Below the pieces are notes generated by a model. The model was not told the DNA's origin, did not search any database, and saw only the letters and a list, made by a program, of their open reading frames with translations. Both the position numbers and the translations under genes were made by a program. Shown piece after piece: positions 1 through 18,611 of a stretch of 64,000 nucleotides of DNA; the stretch's first letter is position 1, and each line of letters starts with the position of its first letter. The stretch is from assembly GCA_020284085.1 (NCBI GenBank), contig JACEVL010001161.1, positions 1,602,844 to 1,666,843 of the forward strand, read 5' to 3'. The stretch is from Aporrectodea caliginosa (lineage: Eukaryota; Annelida; Clitellata; Crassiclitellata; Lumbricidae).

Positions 1-282
1 TTAGTGCAATGGACTCTCGCACGTAGCACGTAGCGTAGCCTCTGTCGTTTACTTTTGTAATCTGTTGAAATTTAGACGGGTCACACATATTTTGATGAGC
101 AAAGACTTTCATCATGAAGGCTCTGTGAAAGTAGCTCGTTGACTTCAAAGCGTGGCTAATTTCCACAGGAGACATACTATAGATAGGCTTAGACTGAGGG
201 ACTTTAGACAGGCATAGACTATACATGTAACTAGATTATATCCAAAACGTTAACTCGCAGGCTCCAGACTTAGACTGGTTTA

Positions 283-385
<103 letters not shown>

Positions 386-1180
386 TAGAGCCTGAGGGAT
401 TATTTCTACCTCGGGCGAAAAAAAAATAATAATAAAACTTTAACGCAATCGCGTTCCGAGGCACTTTCGAAAACCAGGACACCGACGAGTAGGGTCATCT
501 CCAGACAAATTACAACAGCTATAGTAATATCTAAGTCCCTGAGGGATCCTGTATACCTCGGGGCAAACAGATAAAAATAAAAAAATATATATAAAAAATT
601 ATAATAATAATAATAGTCTTCGTTTATCGATTCAAACGGACATGAGAGCAGTATGATTACAAGTCATAGTATGAACGGATGATCACAAGTTATTACAATA
701 GTCGAATTAAACTGTATGGCAGCCATGCAAGGCACCCATCTGTCTTACTGCTCATTTTTGCAACGCCACCTGACAAATAATAGACTGGAGCCGACCTTTG
801 GGAAGGTAGCGAGAATCGATCCCTCGTCCATTCTGACTTTTCTGCTCTTCGTGCCGGAGTGTTACTATTCACCTAAACCCACTTTCCCGTCATCACCGTA
901 AGAATATGCTGAGCTAAAGCAGGCAGTCGTACATGGTGTAGGGCTAGATCTATGAATGTTTTTGAACAGCATAGTTTGCAGTGGAGCAATTAAAACTTCT
1001 TCGTATTACACTGGTTACAGCCGTTGGCATCTTGACATTCGGACTATGTGTGGACTGTTATTGAAAACAATTAAAGTTTCAGACGCGATTAAGAGTACAA
1101 TTTTGCGATCAGCTGATTGGAAAACACCAATCATGGAAAAACTTTCCTCTTAAATGGTAGATTAACCTAACCTGAAGACT
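386..1180. other. Non-coding interval, no gene recognised
   Basis: Short open frames are present but have no repeat, domain or paralogue support. A second copy of the 'CCTGAGGGAT..CCTCGGGGC' retroelement tail lies at about 538-565, with an A/T-rich tract after it. Confidence 0.5.
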
Positions 1181-1275
1181 GTTCTCTTTAGCCGGGGTTG
1201 AGTCGGGAGCGCTTCTGAGTAGATAATCCTGAAGGAGCGCTATATAAATCTCTTAAATGAATGAATTAATGAATT
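1180..1275 (+). mobile_element. LINE/SINE 3' tail
   Basis: It ends in GGAGCGCTATATAAAT followed by imperfect TGAATGAAT repeats. This is the same kind of tail as on the recognisable LINE fragments at 3470 and 54680. Confidence 0.5.
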
Positions 1276-1289
1276 AAGAAGATCCCGTT

Positions 1290-1680
1290 TTAGTGTAGAA
1301 TCTTTCAAGTAGGTCCAGAGCTCTTATGTTTTTTCCTTCACAGATCACGCGCATTAGCGCTCTTTTGTTTAAAGGGCAGACTTAATAAACTAGTTTGTTG
1401 CCTACAAATTTGTCGGTCTATATTCGAACGCCAACCAGAAGTCACTATAGCTCAGAGAGGAGCGCCTCTGATTTGCTTTGCTTTTTGGCGGTGCTATATA
1501 AATTTATAATTATAAATACAACATGTATCCGTGCTTGTATGCATGAATGGATGTCTGTAGGCTCTTTATACGTCTCACAACAAACTATTATAGATAAGCC
1601 TACAGATAGGTTACGAAGACCTCGTCGACAACCTCAATCACTGACATTATAAGGTATGGCATTGAGCAACAGATACCTTG
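1290..1680 (+). repeat. Duplicated 3'-flank block (copy at about 15665-16065)
   Basis: About 390 bp align by eye with the region just downstream of unit A: 'GAATCTTTCAAGTAGGT', 'TAATAAACTAGT', a GCTATATAAATT tail, 'TATTATAGATAGGC', 'GGTTACGAA'. In unit A this block starts about 275 bp after the stop codon. The copy here therefore suggests that the left edge of the window is the 3' flank of a lost or out-of-window paralogue. Confidence 0.65.
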
Positions 1681-1689
1681 AATTGAGTC

Positions 1690-2227
1690 TGAGAGAGACA
1701 ACTGAAGGCAATATCAAATTCGGATCTCTTTTCTCGGTTACTTGATGGTTATTCTTCTTTAAGTTCTCTGCCCTTCGGCAGGTTCCAACTTCCAATGACG
1801 CCACTTTCCGTCGTCATTGTAAGTGTTTTCTGGCGGCGCTATATAAATTATGGTTATTACAACTTCCTAAAAGAACAACAACTAACAATAACAAAACAAC
1901 TGCTAAATTTACGTTACAATCACGTTTAAGAAATAAAATGAGAACGAGTTTTCGAATGTAACGGCTAAATTGCTAAGCCCGGCTTCAAAGACTCGCCAAA
2001 ACCGCAAGTAGTTCAGAACTTATCAATACAGTTTAAATCGTAATGCTATTATCAAAATTTCTATTCAGCAGGTTAACACAGAGCACCAGCTTGTGCGCGA
2101 GCAACATGGACCCTTCATTCAGTTGATTCGGCAGTGAACCGAGGCACTAGAGTGACTAGACGAACTTCTGAATACTGAATACTACACTAGAAGAACTTTT
2201 GAATAGTGAAGACTGAATTGTCTGCAC
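1690..2227. other. Flank similar to the 3' side of unit E
   Basis: The segment at about 1925-2110 resembles 58345-58500, the 3' flank of minus-strand unit E ('AATAAAATGA', 'GGGCTTCAAAGA', 'CCCTTCATT'). No coding exon remains here. It fits an old minus-strand copy whose other pieces lie at 5.2-7.0 kb. Confidence 0.4.
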
Positions 2228-2583
2228 TTATATTGTTACGCCCGTCCTCCGCTCGACAGATGTCGCTGGCATCGTCTCTAATGCGGAAGGATCGACGTGT
2301 TGTTTGAACCCTAGATGGGCAGGAAAGAGACTGGGGTTCAAATCAACTCTAAGAGGCCATTTATCTCTGCGACTAAGTTCGCGATAATCACGGCGAGGCT
2401 TCGTCTGTAAGCGTTCGCTCCTTCGTACCAATCCAGGAGAAATATTTCCTGCCGGTTCTTCCTCAGCAGAAACCGGATGTAATTCCAGGCCAGGGTTCGA
2501 GCGGTAAGGTTTGGGAGTGGTACCACGCACTGGATTAAAACTCGATCCCACGGCAAACTGTGGCGCAGGCGATGCTTCTAATC

Positions 2584-3753
2584 CAGGGGTGGGCAAACTA
2601 CGGCCCGCGGGTAAGATCGGGCCCGCCAACACATTTGATCCGGTCCACACAATTCTTCAGAAAAGTAAAAAGTCATAAAATTTAGACCGCAAGAAGAATT
2701 CCTCATGCTGCTTTCTTACTTGCTATTCCGGTTTGTATTATTCACATCCGCTTACATCTGTATAGGCCTACATGTACAAGCATCTTCAACTATGAAGGTG
2801 AACAAACCCAAGTACATATCTCATTTAGCTGATCTAAACTTGAATTCGATAATACGAATGTGAACTTAGTTTCTCGAAGCCGTTATTATCGGCTTCGCCA
2901 GCTCCGCGTGGTTTCTCGTTCTCTTTCTCATGACGCTCTAGTGGTTCTTGTTCATGCTGTCGTTACTAGTTGGATTGATCACTGTTGCTGGATCCTCGTT
3001 GACTTTCCCCTTGGAATTCTGGAGCGACTAGATCGCTGTTCTGTGCTCGGCTGCTCGGTTCATTGTGCGAACTCCCATATTTGGCCCTGTCTCTGCCTAC
3101 ATGTGCGATGTGTTGCACTGGCTTCCTGTGGCCCAACGGATCTCATACTGGATTGCTGTTTTGGTTTCACGCTGCGTCCTTGGCTGTTTTCCACCTTACC
3201 TGAGCGACCTCTGCCGCCCAGTGTCCGACCTTGTAGCGCGTTGGGCGCTTCGCTCCGCGACAACGGGGCAACTCTTAGTTCCAGGGACTCGCTTGGCTGC
3301 TATGTAGCACCGAGCTTTCTCGGTTGCAGACCCTGTCACCCCTCCATCTGGAATGACCTACCATCGGAGCTGCGCTTGCTACTTCTGACCAATCTAACTG
3401 GGTTTTATAAATCGCTCAAGCCGTGGCTGGGCTGGGAACACCCTGAGTAGGTTTGCTGAAGGGGTGCTATATAAGTGCCCAGAATGAATGAATGAATGAA
3501 TGAATGAATGAATGAATGAATGAATGAATGAATGAATGCAACCAGTGCAATCACTCTGGATTAAGGGAAAATTGATATGCATGTTCACAGTTGCATAGAT
3601 CTCACAAGTTACAGCCAAAGTAAAATTAAATTTAATTCAGAAAACCTTTTTTTCATTTTAGCGGTTATTAAATGTTTAAAATGTGTTACCTGGCCCTCCG
3701 AATTTTTTTGGTGTTTAATGTGGCCCAATGTGCCAAAAGTTTGCCCACCTCTG
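2584..3753. mobile_element. Non-autonomous hAT-like element, 8-bp TSD
   Basis: The left end is CAGGGGTGGGCAAACT and the right end is its inverted counterpart AGTTTGCCCACCTCTG (one mismatch). The direct repeat TTCTAATC lies on both sides, at 2576-2583 and 3754-3761. Eight-base target duplications and CAG..CTG ends are typical of hAT transposons. No transposase is present. The interior is filled by a LINE fragment. Confidence 0.85.
2860..3538 (+). mobile_element. LINE 3' fragment nested in the hAT element
   Basis: The open frame at 2860-3450 has the signature of the C-terminal region of CR1/L2-like reverse transcriptase proteins. It starts with an SRSRYYRLRQLR-type segment, has a heavily frame-shifted 'hWLPV..RI' stretch, and ends with 'IWNDLPSELR' and 'FYKSLKPWL'. 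The 3' end is GTGCTATATAAGTG followed by (TGAA)n at about 3484-3538. It is inactive because the 5' part, including the catalytic motifs, is missing. Confidence 0.75.
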
Positions 3754-4019
3754 TTCTAATCGTTCTAACCGAGTCATGACCTCAGTTAAGGTCTGTCGTG
3801 TTTCGTGCTGGCGCTCCATAAATTCAGTTTGAATCGTGTGTAATGTTTCTCTAGTTTCAGTTTGAATGGAGCCTAATCGTTCAAGTATTAAATCGACAGC
3901 CGAACCGGGTCTGCACAAACGTGACAGAGGTGTGGCTCTAGCGTAAGTCCTAATGTTCTGAAGTTCTAAAGATGAAGGCGAATGACAAGGACTTCGTTCC
4001 ATCTTTAGAGTTTTATTAA

Positions 4020-5190
4020 ACTCAGAAATTAACTCAATTCGAACAATCTAGATCGTTACATAACAGAACAAATTAAACTAAACTACGACTTAAAAACTGA
4101 CACATCAAACTGGTTTGGAGTAAGAAAAGGTTACATAAAACAATCCCGCTCTAATATGGACAGGCTTCCCTTCCCGCATACTATTTAAGTATTACAGCAA
4201 ATCTCTCTACCTGCTTGCAAAAGGCGACGGTTCAGAGACGTGGAGATGAACGCCGAAAGCAATCTCCCCAAAGCAAAGACTAAACTCAATATCCTTCACT
4301 TGAGCCGAATCGGTTTTACTTCAACGAGCCGACGAATCGACCTCGCAACGCAGTCGCAACGTCCTAACCACATCTAATAATAATAATATTCGTTTATTAT
4401 TATTATCTGCAAAGTTTCTGCGTTTATTATCTGCAAAGTTTCACGACCTCCGATCGGATGTCCGACGTCCGCTGTCCTGTCCGAACTTTCTCGACTCCAT
4501 CTGCGTCCGGCGTCCAATCTTCCGTTCGATCCTCTTTGAGTTCGCGCCGAATGGCGAAGCGCTCGGCATTTATACTATTGTGGCCCTCCCATGAAGACTA
4601 CACGTGCAGCTTCGACCACCAAATTCTCATCCGGCCGACCTTTCAAGTTTCATGGCAAAGAAAACCTCCGAAACGCGAATCTCGGTCGCTTATCCCCCTC
4701 GACCGCAAAAATCCCAGCCTCTATCTCAACACCTGCGACAGCGGTATCCCTTCTTAAGTTACTAAATTATTATTTGTCCGTGTCGTCGTATGTGTCTGTC
4801 TGTCTCGTTATAATAATAAGCAGTGTCTCTTTACAGTTAATTCAGCCCGGCGGTGACCATGAGACCAAAGGCCCGCTCGAGAAAGCGAGAAAACAACGGC
4901 GATAGGCCCTAGCTCTTTTAAGTTTCCCCGCCAACTGTCAAAGCGATTAGTCAACGGAACTAGGCCTATTGATACGTCCTCATACGACGCTATCATTCCC
5001 AGGAAACCGACCAAGTCTGTCTTCCATTGAAGTGGCGAATCTAATAAAGCAAACATTGGCGCGTGAGAACCAATTAAATCAATAAAGTGACCGTCGCTCA
5101 ACGCTTGGCCGCTAGGACCACAAAAGCCGTCGCCGATACCATAGCAATTAAATACATATCTTTGTAACCCGTTCTCAACGGTCGTTACAA
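4020..5190. other. Intergenic, no gene recognised
   Basis: The longest minus frame here (about 4808-5329) has no recognisable domain and overlaps the PAN-exon relic at its right end, so I do not call it. A short direct duplication ('TTATTATCTGCAAAGTTTC') lies at about 4400-4442, and a TAGGCCTA octamer at 4961. Confidence 0.5.
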
Positions 5191-5198
5191 TAATTATT

Positions 5199-5253
5199 TT
5201 TATCCAGGTATTCCAGGCGTTGGCTGTCGAATCCAGTGCAACATTGCACTCAA
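5199..5253 (-). pseudogene. Relic of the last (PAN-like) exon, minus strand
   Basis: Read on the minus strand, these bases match the final ~18 codons of the PAN-like exon of unit E. SAML, then WIRQ, then a single-base deletion stand where E has DAML, GIRQ and DWKIW. The rest of the exon is displaced to 6239-6389 (inverted) and about 6461-6467. Confidence 0.5.
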
Positions 5254-5461
5254 GTCGATGACATAACATTGGTATAGCGCGATACTTAATACCGTGACAC
5301 TTAATACCGGACAAGTAATCCCACGACAATTAATCCCAGACCTTTAATACCTGTATTTAATACCTGTACACAGATTGTACGATTAATTATATAAAGGTGC
5401 GCCTCAGGATTTTAAACGGGCTAAACGAGATTTAGTGAGATTCAATTTTAAGTGACCATGG

Positions 5462-6137
5462 ATGCGAATTTCGGCTGTAGTAGCAAAAGGAGACCAACTG
5501 CTATACAGCGTAATTATGAATAATTATACGAAGCATCGCGCCAATGCCAACGGAACCACGGCTGGGCTTTGTATCAGATCGGCTGAGTTTCATTGCAAGG
5601 CTCGTTTGACAATACGAGGTTCTCATAATTATGATCAACATTCAAAATGAGCAGCACACCCACCATGGTAAAACATCAACGGCACCAGCTCGTAAAGGCG
5701 GACCCAACATGAAGTCGGCCATGGATGGCGTCGGAGCTACACCATCTTCGTCTCATGGCAGTTTCCGGACATCTGACGGCTGATGTATTCATGGCACTAC
5801 CGAAGCGGTCAACAGTGATCCCAGCTTCTGCAGAGCTATAGACACAGAGGACGCAGCGTTGTTCAATATCATCTTGTGGAACCAGCATGCCGTATCTGTC
5901 GACGACATCGCTCGAACGACTGACGTTGTTGAGGGTTGGCACCATGGACTCCAGTCGCTCTTTCAATGTCATCACACGACTATCTGGACGTTCCTGACCG
6001 GCATCAAGCAATACATGAACAAGCAGAAAGCCTTACTACTACAAGCTGCGACCGGTGTCGTTCATCCCCCCACCCCCGAGAAAGATGCATTCAAGACTGC
6101 AGAAACGAGTGGAAGGAGCGGTTGCGGCGTACGGTAA
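5462..6137 (+). mobile_element. FLYWCH / MULE-type transposase remnant
   Basis: The frame at 5462-5650 resembles a FLYWCH zinc finger: a basic YTKHRANANG segment, then C, then HCKARLTI with a downstream His pair. The frame at 5859-6137 resembles the C-terminal part of FLYWCH-associated MULE transposases: LWNQ, RTTDVVEGWHHGLQ, CHHTTIWTFL. The catalytic middle is missing and the two parts are in different frames, so this is a dead deletion derivative. It lies inside the minus-strand PAN relic. Direct copies of TCGATGACAT...GCGATACTTAATACC lie at about 5255-5293 and 6412-6444. Confidence 0.6.
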
Positions 6138-6238
6138 AACCGAAATCCTGGTGTTCCTTCCTGGAATGTCTCAGCTATCTCACTCGTAGCGCTTATAACA
6201 TTAATAGTGAGTTTTTCTGTTCTATTGCTTACAGAATT

Positions 6239-6389
6239 TGGATTTTCAGGTTGATTAAGAAACACTATCCGACTGAAAGCGTCACAGGAAAAACTTCAAG
6301 AGGTCCTTGACTCGTGTTGTAAAAACCAAGAGAAGTCGTGTGCAGCCAAGTGTGGTCTGAAGATGTCGATCTGCGCCAGATTATAATAG
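6239..6389 (+). pseudogene. Truncated PAN-like exon copy
   Basis: A splice-acceptor-like 'GGATTTTCAG' is followed by a reading frame matching the PAN-like exon from LRNT-RLKAS through KCGLKMSICA. It ends in TAA/TAG exactly where the GFQYGPENTCC motif should begin. The intronic bases before it match those before the unit E exon, but this copy is on the opposite strand from the relic ends at 5.2 and 6.46 kb. It therefore looks inverted or carried by the surrounding transposon. Confidence 0.7.
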
Positions 6390-6732
6390 TCTACAGAGTA
6401 AATGTTATGATTCGATGACATTTTATACCGCGATACTTAATACCACACAGTTAATACCTGACAAAACCTGAAAATCGTATCAAATAAAAAACAACGCCTA
6501 AGAGCTTGCGCTTCAGAACTGTAGCCCACCAGACAGTATGATATGAAATACCCAGTGTAATCAGATGAGAAAAATTTATAGATTTTCATGGAGACACTGA
6601 CCATCTGACCATTGCAATTTTTAAAATAGCTTAACTATTATCCCAGTCATTTTGCAATTAAGACTTTATTTCTTCAGAAATACAAGCGAAGAACTAGCAA
6701 CAAATACATTTAGAAGCAGACTCAATATTCAC

Positions 6733-7021
6733 TTGGCTTTCATGAAATCGTCACCGATGGTAGCCCAGAATTCCATGCCATCGATGGCTACAATCTCTGT
6801 AGCCGGCGGTCATTAGCAATCTTCACTGGAGTAGATCTGCATGTACATTGCTCCGCATCTAATCACGGAGCGACCAAACAGTCGTAACAGTGGTACCACT
6901 TCACGGTGTGTGAAGATGTACTCGACTTAACCTGACAGATTCGTTTGATCCCCATTCAAATATTTTATCATCAACGATTATCGACAGGAACTTCGCCGTG
7001 GATGTCTGTCATTTCTGCTGT
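6733..7021 (-). pseudogene. Degenerate jelly-roll exon, minus strand
   Basis: On the minus strand this is a shortened, frame-broken copy of the unit E jelly-roll exons. Matching blocks are 'ATCATCAACG.TTATCG.CAG' near 6970-6990, 'GGCTACAATCTCTGTAGCC' near 6786 and the 'ACCGATGGT' block near 6753. About half of the ~505-bp exon is deleted. With the PAN relics it marks a dead minus-strand unit lying head-to-head with unit A. Confidence 0.6.
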
Positions 7022-7539
7022 AGATATAGAGCGGCTAAAACATCAAAAAGAAAAGTTGTTCTTGATCTTAGCAGGAACATGAATGCCAGTTTGTGCTCAC
7101 TGAAGTCACTAGTAGAAATGTCGGGTTGTTTGCGGAAACCATCTCACCTAAAACGTTGTAGAGATAATTTTCTCAGATTTGGTATTTTTGTAACACATTA
7201 TTACAGAATGTCTAAAACTGTGACGCAACAAAATTAATTTCTAAAATTAATATTTTGTTTCAAATAAAAGGACAATTCGCAGAAGCCTAGTTGTCTCCAT
7301 TCGTTTCTTCTCTCTAAGTCAATTATTCTCATATCTGTTATTAGAAAAATGAACGAATACACGGATGCTATTATTCGTCAAGATATTTAAAACGCTGTTT
7401 ATGCAGATTCCTCCTCCAATTTATCCTTGCTTGATTTCATCATACTATTCCAGTAATAATCATGCATAATTAAGCCTGCAACATCCGCTTTTCTACCCCA
7501 CTCCAATCGAAGCATTGTCGTCACAGTTCGCCGCGCGTT

Positions 7540-8165
7540 GTTTGCAAAACGTGGCATTGAGAGAAACCATTGTGAACAAAAACTGTTTGTTTCCGCTGGA
7601 GTTGTTGCTCTGGAGATCAATGTCTTTGATCGGCTATGGTTTCCTTTGTACACGGAAGAATGTGCGGACGCGATAGGCTACATAGAAATGGGAGAGGCTT
7701 CGATAAACGGGTCAAATGAGAGTACGTCCGCTACTTAACAGTTTCGAACCTGATGCTCACCGCAAACTCAATGCTCCACTTTTCTTATTCATTTCTTCTC
7801 TTTATGTATAAATCGTTACTTTTGTGAAGCTCAAATATCGGAGGAAAAGTAGCGTCTATCATGGGTTCTATAAATTTGCGGTTCCTTTTAAAAAGAACAC
7901 TATTTGCGCTCTCAATATACATCGATCACTATCTGGTCTCAAGTGAGAGAAGACAATAAGTTTTCCAGTACCTGGGTCACACTCGACTTAGGCCGACTGC
8001 ACGAAGTGTAACGACCATGTATTAGTCCAACAGACGAAGAAAAAGGCCTATTAAAGTCCAGCATCACACTGAAGAGGCTCAACTGGAACTAACATCGCCG
8101 GGGCTTAGACGGGTTCACAACGAATTAGATTCGTTGGAAGAGAGGCTGGAAGAATTTCGCGAAAG
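7540..8165 (+). promoter_or_regulatory. Conserved upstream block of unit A
   Basis: About 600 bp immediately upstream of the signal-peptide exon are shared with units B (17215-17826) and C (29640-30245), and only the last part with D. The block holds TATAAAT at 7807-7813 (CATAAAT in B at 17484 and C at 29897). A TATA-type core promoter with a 5' leader is the simplest reading. The conservation may only reflect recent duplication. Confidence 0.35.
7551..7650. repeat. Inverted repeat arm (partner 8735-8851)
   Basis: 'GCATTGAGAGAAACCATTGT' through 'GGAGATCAATGT...GATCGG' reappears reverse-complemented inside the LINE at 8730-8851. At that position unit B has an uninterrupted LINE, so the inverted arm is an insertion of about 122 bp specific to unit A. 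Confidence 0.75.
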
Positions 8166-15391
<7,226 letters not shown>

Positions 15392-15543
15392 GATGATTTC
15401 GGTTCATGAAAGTCTCTTGATTTGTGCGGTTTTAAGCATTACACATGTATCTGCTATCTGACTCTTTGAAAGTGCAAATTTAAACCATTTGGATTTGAAC
15501 ATGTCTTAAATCCTAAAATCGTGAGCCTGCTAATATTTAAAAA

Positions 15544-15549
15544 AATAAA
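15544..15549 (+). terminator. Polyadenylation signal AATAAA, unit A
   Basis: AATAAA 153 bp after the stop codon. Unit B has AATAAA at the equivalent place (27254-27259). Units C and D do not keep it exactly. Confidence 0.5.
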
Positions 15550-16128
15550 TAGAGGCATAGCCTTATTTCGAATATGAGAAACTTTTATAAAATGTTGGCT
15601 GGATGAAGGAGGCGGGCGACGCTAATGATCTTTGTTATCACACAGTGTCGTTAAAGTGAAACTACAGCCACTAGTGTCGAATCTTTCAAGTAGGTTTGGT
15701 TCTTATAGGCCCTGGTGTTTTTCTCACAGATCATGCGTATTAGCGCTCGTTTATTTAAATATCAGATGTAATAAACTAGTGAGTTCCCTGCATATTTGTC
15801 GATCTATTTTCGAACCCCAACCTAAAGTCACCATAGCGCAGAATGCGCCTATGATTTGCGTTGCTTTGTGGCAGCGCTATATAAATTTCTAATTACAATC
15901 ACAATATGTATCCATGTATGTTTGCATGGATGGATGTATGTATGCCCGTTGAACGTCTCACAACAAATTATTATAGATAGGCCCATAGATAGGTTACGAA
16001 AACCTCAGTGATAACGTCAACCACTAAGGTATGGCATTAATCAACAGAGGCCTTGAAATGAATCAACCAATCCAATTTATTGAACCCCTTCATGGTTAAA
16101 CCGTATTTTACGTTGCTAAATAACTGCT

Positions 16129-16410
16129 ATCAATCCAATTTCTATTTAACGAAAGAAATATATTTCATCAATGGAACTTTTATTTGAGCAAAGAAATATT
16201 CTCATGGATCCAGCGGAAACAATTATTTTCATCAATCCAACTTCTATTGAATAGAAACCTTAGTTTCATACATCCAGCTTCTATTTACGGAAAAAAATAT
16301 TTCGATCAATCGAACTTCTATTTAAACACGGGAATGTTTTCATCAATCCCACTTCCATTTAGGGAACAATTTTTATATCAATCCAGCTTTCATTTTAAAG
16401 TGACAATATC
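16129..16410. repeat. 37-bp minisatellite, about eight diverged copies
   Basis: Copies of ATCAATCCAACTTCTATTTA plus a purine-rich spacer begin at about 16129, 16167, 16204, 16231, 16268, 16305, 16342 and 16377. Spacing is 37 bp except for one shortened copy. Confidence 0.8.
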
Positions 16411-16794
16411 AAATAATTTAGCAACATAAAATAAGGTTTAATCCAGTTCACCACAATAAGCAAATAAGTACAATCATAATAGTGAACAGGTGAATTAACT
16501 AGTGTTCCATGCAGTATGATTATTATTATGCTTGTATTCCTAAGGTAATGGGTTATGACGATTGTACTTTATAGATGAGATTACATTGTATAACTAGAAA
16601 GAAAGGGCACTCCTAGAAGAGATCAGCTCAAGCTGGTTAGGGGCCCATTTAGTAAAGCTAGAGGCATATGGTTCGAATGGTAATTTATAGATGTAATAAG
16701 TGATAAATACCACACAAAGAAGTTTGATGCAGAATAAATAATAATAGATAACCTTAGCATCTTAGTGTATCGTATGTATCGTATCTAAAGATTT

Positions 16795-17185
16795 ATAGGC
16801 TATAGCGCCTCTCTCAGAATAACTATTGAGAGGCGCTCTCAGAACGAAACAGGGTAATGAGAGAACCGGACAATTATAAATTAGTGTTATATAGTGTGTG
16901 ATTTCCAATTAAAGATCTGAACTCTGTGAGACCTGCAGCCGCCTTAAGTTAGCACGGTATATTCCATACGCGTGGTCCTTCGTATTTAATGTACAACTTA
17001 TGAGCATTCATTCTAACAACAGGATACGAGTAAGAACATTTAGGTCCTACTTTCTAGGAAGATCTTGGAGTCATCTGCAATAGGACAAATCTTAAAAGAG
17101 AGGAGGAGCTGTGGATGTCGTTTATGTAGATAAGGAATAGTAGTGGACCTAATATAGATCCTTGTGGGACCCCTCACTAACTGAA
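16795..17185 (-). mobile_element. LINE reverse transcriptase relic
   Basis: The minus strand at about 17180-17110 reads GVPQGSILGPLLFLIYINDI, then after a frameshift ADDSKIF, both core reverse transcriptase motifs. The frame then jumps to a C-terminal HKLYIKYEGPRVWN segment, and the left end has a GAGGCGCTATAGCC tail. It is internally deleted. Confidence 0.75.
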
Positions 17186-17214
17186 GCATTGCCGTCATAG
17201 GCTACTTCGTCGCG

Positions 17215-17826
17215 CAAGCACACGTTTGCCGACCGTGGCATTTAACGAAACGACTGTGAACAAAGACTGTTTGTTTCCGCTGAAGTTGCTCTGGAGATCA
17301 ATGTCTTTGATCGGGTATATTGTTTCATTGTACACAGTAGAGCGTGCGGACGATATACATAGAAATTGGAGAGGCTTCGATAAACGGGTCCAGTGAGTGT
17401 ACGTCCGCTTGTTAACAATGACGAACCCGATACTTACCGCAAAGAGATTGCTCCACTTGTCTTATTCATTTCTTGTCCTTGTGCATAAATCGTTGCTTTG
17501 TGAAGGTTGCGTTTAGCGCAGGTTATATCAGTTTGCGGTTCCCCTTAAAAAAAGAACACTATTTGCGCTCTCAATATATACATCGATCACTATCTTGTCT
17601 CAAGTGAGAGAAGACAATAAGTTTTTTAGAACCTGGGTCACACTCGACTTAGGCCAACTGCACGAAGTGTAACGACCATGTATTAGTCCAACAGACGAAG
17701 AAAAAGGCCTATTAAAGTCCAGCATCACACTGAAGAGGCTCAGCTGAAACTAACATCGCCGGAGCTAAGACGGGTTCACAACGAATTAGAATCGTTGGCA
17801 GAGAGGCTGGAAGAATTTCGCGAAAG
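17215..17826 (+). promoter_or_regulatory. Conserved upstream block of unit B
   Basis: The paralogue of 7540-8165, with CATAAAT at 17484-17490 in place of TATAAAT. It includes the leader running into the signal-peptide exon. Confidence 0.3.
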
Positions 17827-17869
17827 ATGCAACTTTTAGCGGACGGGATATTTCTGTTCCTGATTTTAG
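17827..17869 (+). CDS. Unit B exon 1, signal peptide
   Basis: MQLLADGIFLFLIL plus a final G before GTAAGATG. One substitution (L to I) from unit A. Confidence 0.7.
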
Positions 17870-18611
17870 GTAAGATGTGTCCGATGGCAGATTGTACAGA
17901 TAAACCATCGTCAGACATCTCGAGGTCTTTTTAAATATTTTGTTGACTCTTCTTCAATCAGAAGTTGTAATAGCCGTTAAGCCCATGCAATCGTTATCGT
18001 AATATGACAGCGGAAACGCCGTCTAATTAAGATTATCTATAAGAGTCATTGATAGCTCTTATGTTACTTGCTCTGGGAACTAGCTCCTAAAAGATGGAAA
18101 CTACTCTATGAAATATAAAAGTAATTTAATATATGAAATGAATTTCGGTAGCAGGTAAATGAGAATATAATGAGTAAACATTGAAATTAAACCCATAATA
18201 AACATACCAGGATAGAAGTAAAGCTCTCATACTGAATTCACGGAGGATTATTATCATCATCAGCAACGATTCCTGTAGGTCATGGTTCCCACAAGAATCG
18301 TGATCTGGGTTTTCGCGGGCTTATATAGATTTCCGGGCTTGGGTTGGTCACGTGATACATCCGGGCCTCGAGAATACGATTGCACAACCGTTGGCAGAGT
18401 TAACTGAAATTGGTCCTACCCGGGATCCATGGGCCAGGGACCTGTCGGGAAGATAGATCGCTTCGGCCGGATATAGTGATGATAACTTCAACTGATATGA
18501 CACACACACTGTCGCTTATACCAAGGGAGAATGCATACCATGTAATGTGGGTGGAAAACTATTTATGTATCTACGTGTATCTCTTCTGTAGCGCCTTTTC
18601 TACTCTGTGAT

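Larger units (their letters stand above)
2228..4002 (-). pseudogene. Retroelement-like ORF split by a hAT insertion
   Basis: This minus-strand open frame is read in two parts, about 4002-3762 and 2583-2228, separated by the hAT-like element at 2584-3753. The first part begins with Met and includes a Glu/Arg/Thr-rich coiled-coil-like stretch with repeated TRETL/TRQTL and LERLE motifs. The second part has a basic segment (RRSERLQTKPRRDY). This arrangement looks like a gag-like or retroelement structural protein rather than a host gene. No reverse transcriptase motif is visible nearby, so assignment to an LTR or non-LTR class is a guess. Confidence 0.4.

Noticed and set aside
3065..3307. Second + frame in the LINE nested in the hAT element
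   Set aside because: Part of the decayed LINE in another frame (DVLHWLPVAQRISYW), not a gene.
4808..5329. 173-codon minus frame
   Set aside because: No domain. Its start overlaps a PAN-exon relic in another frame, so it appears accidental.
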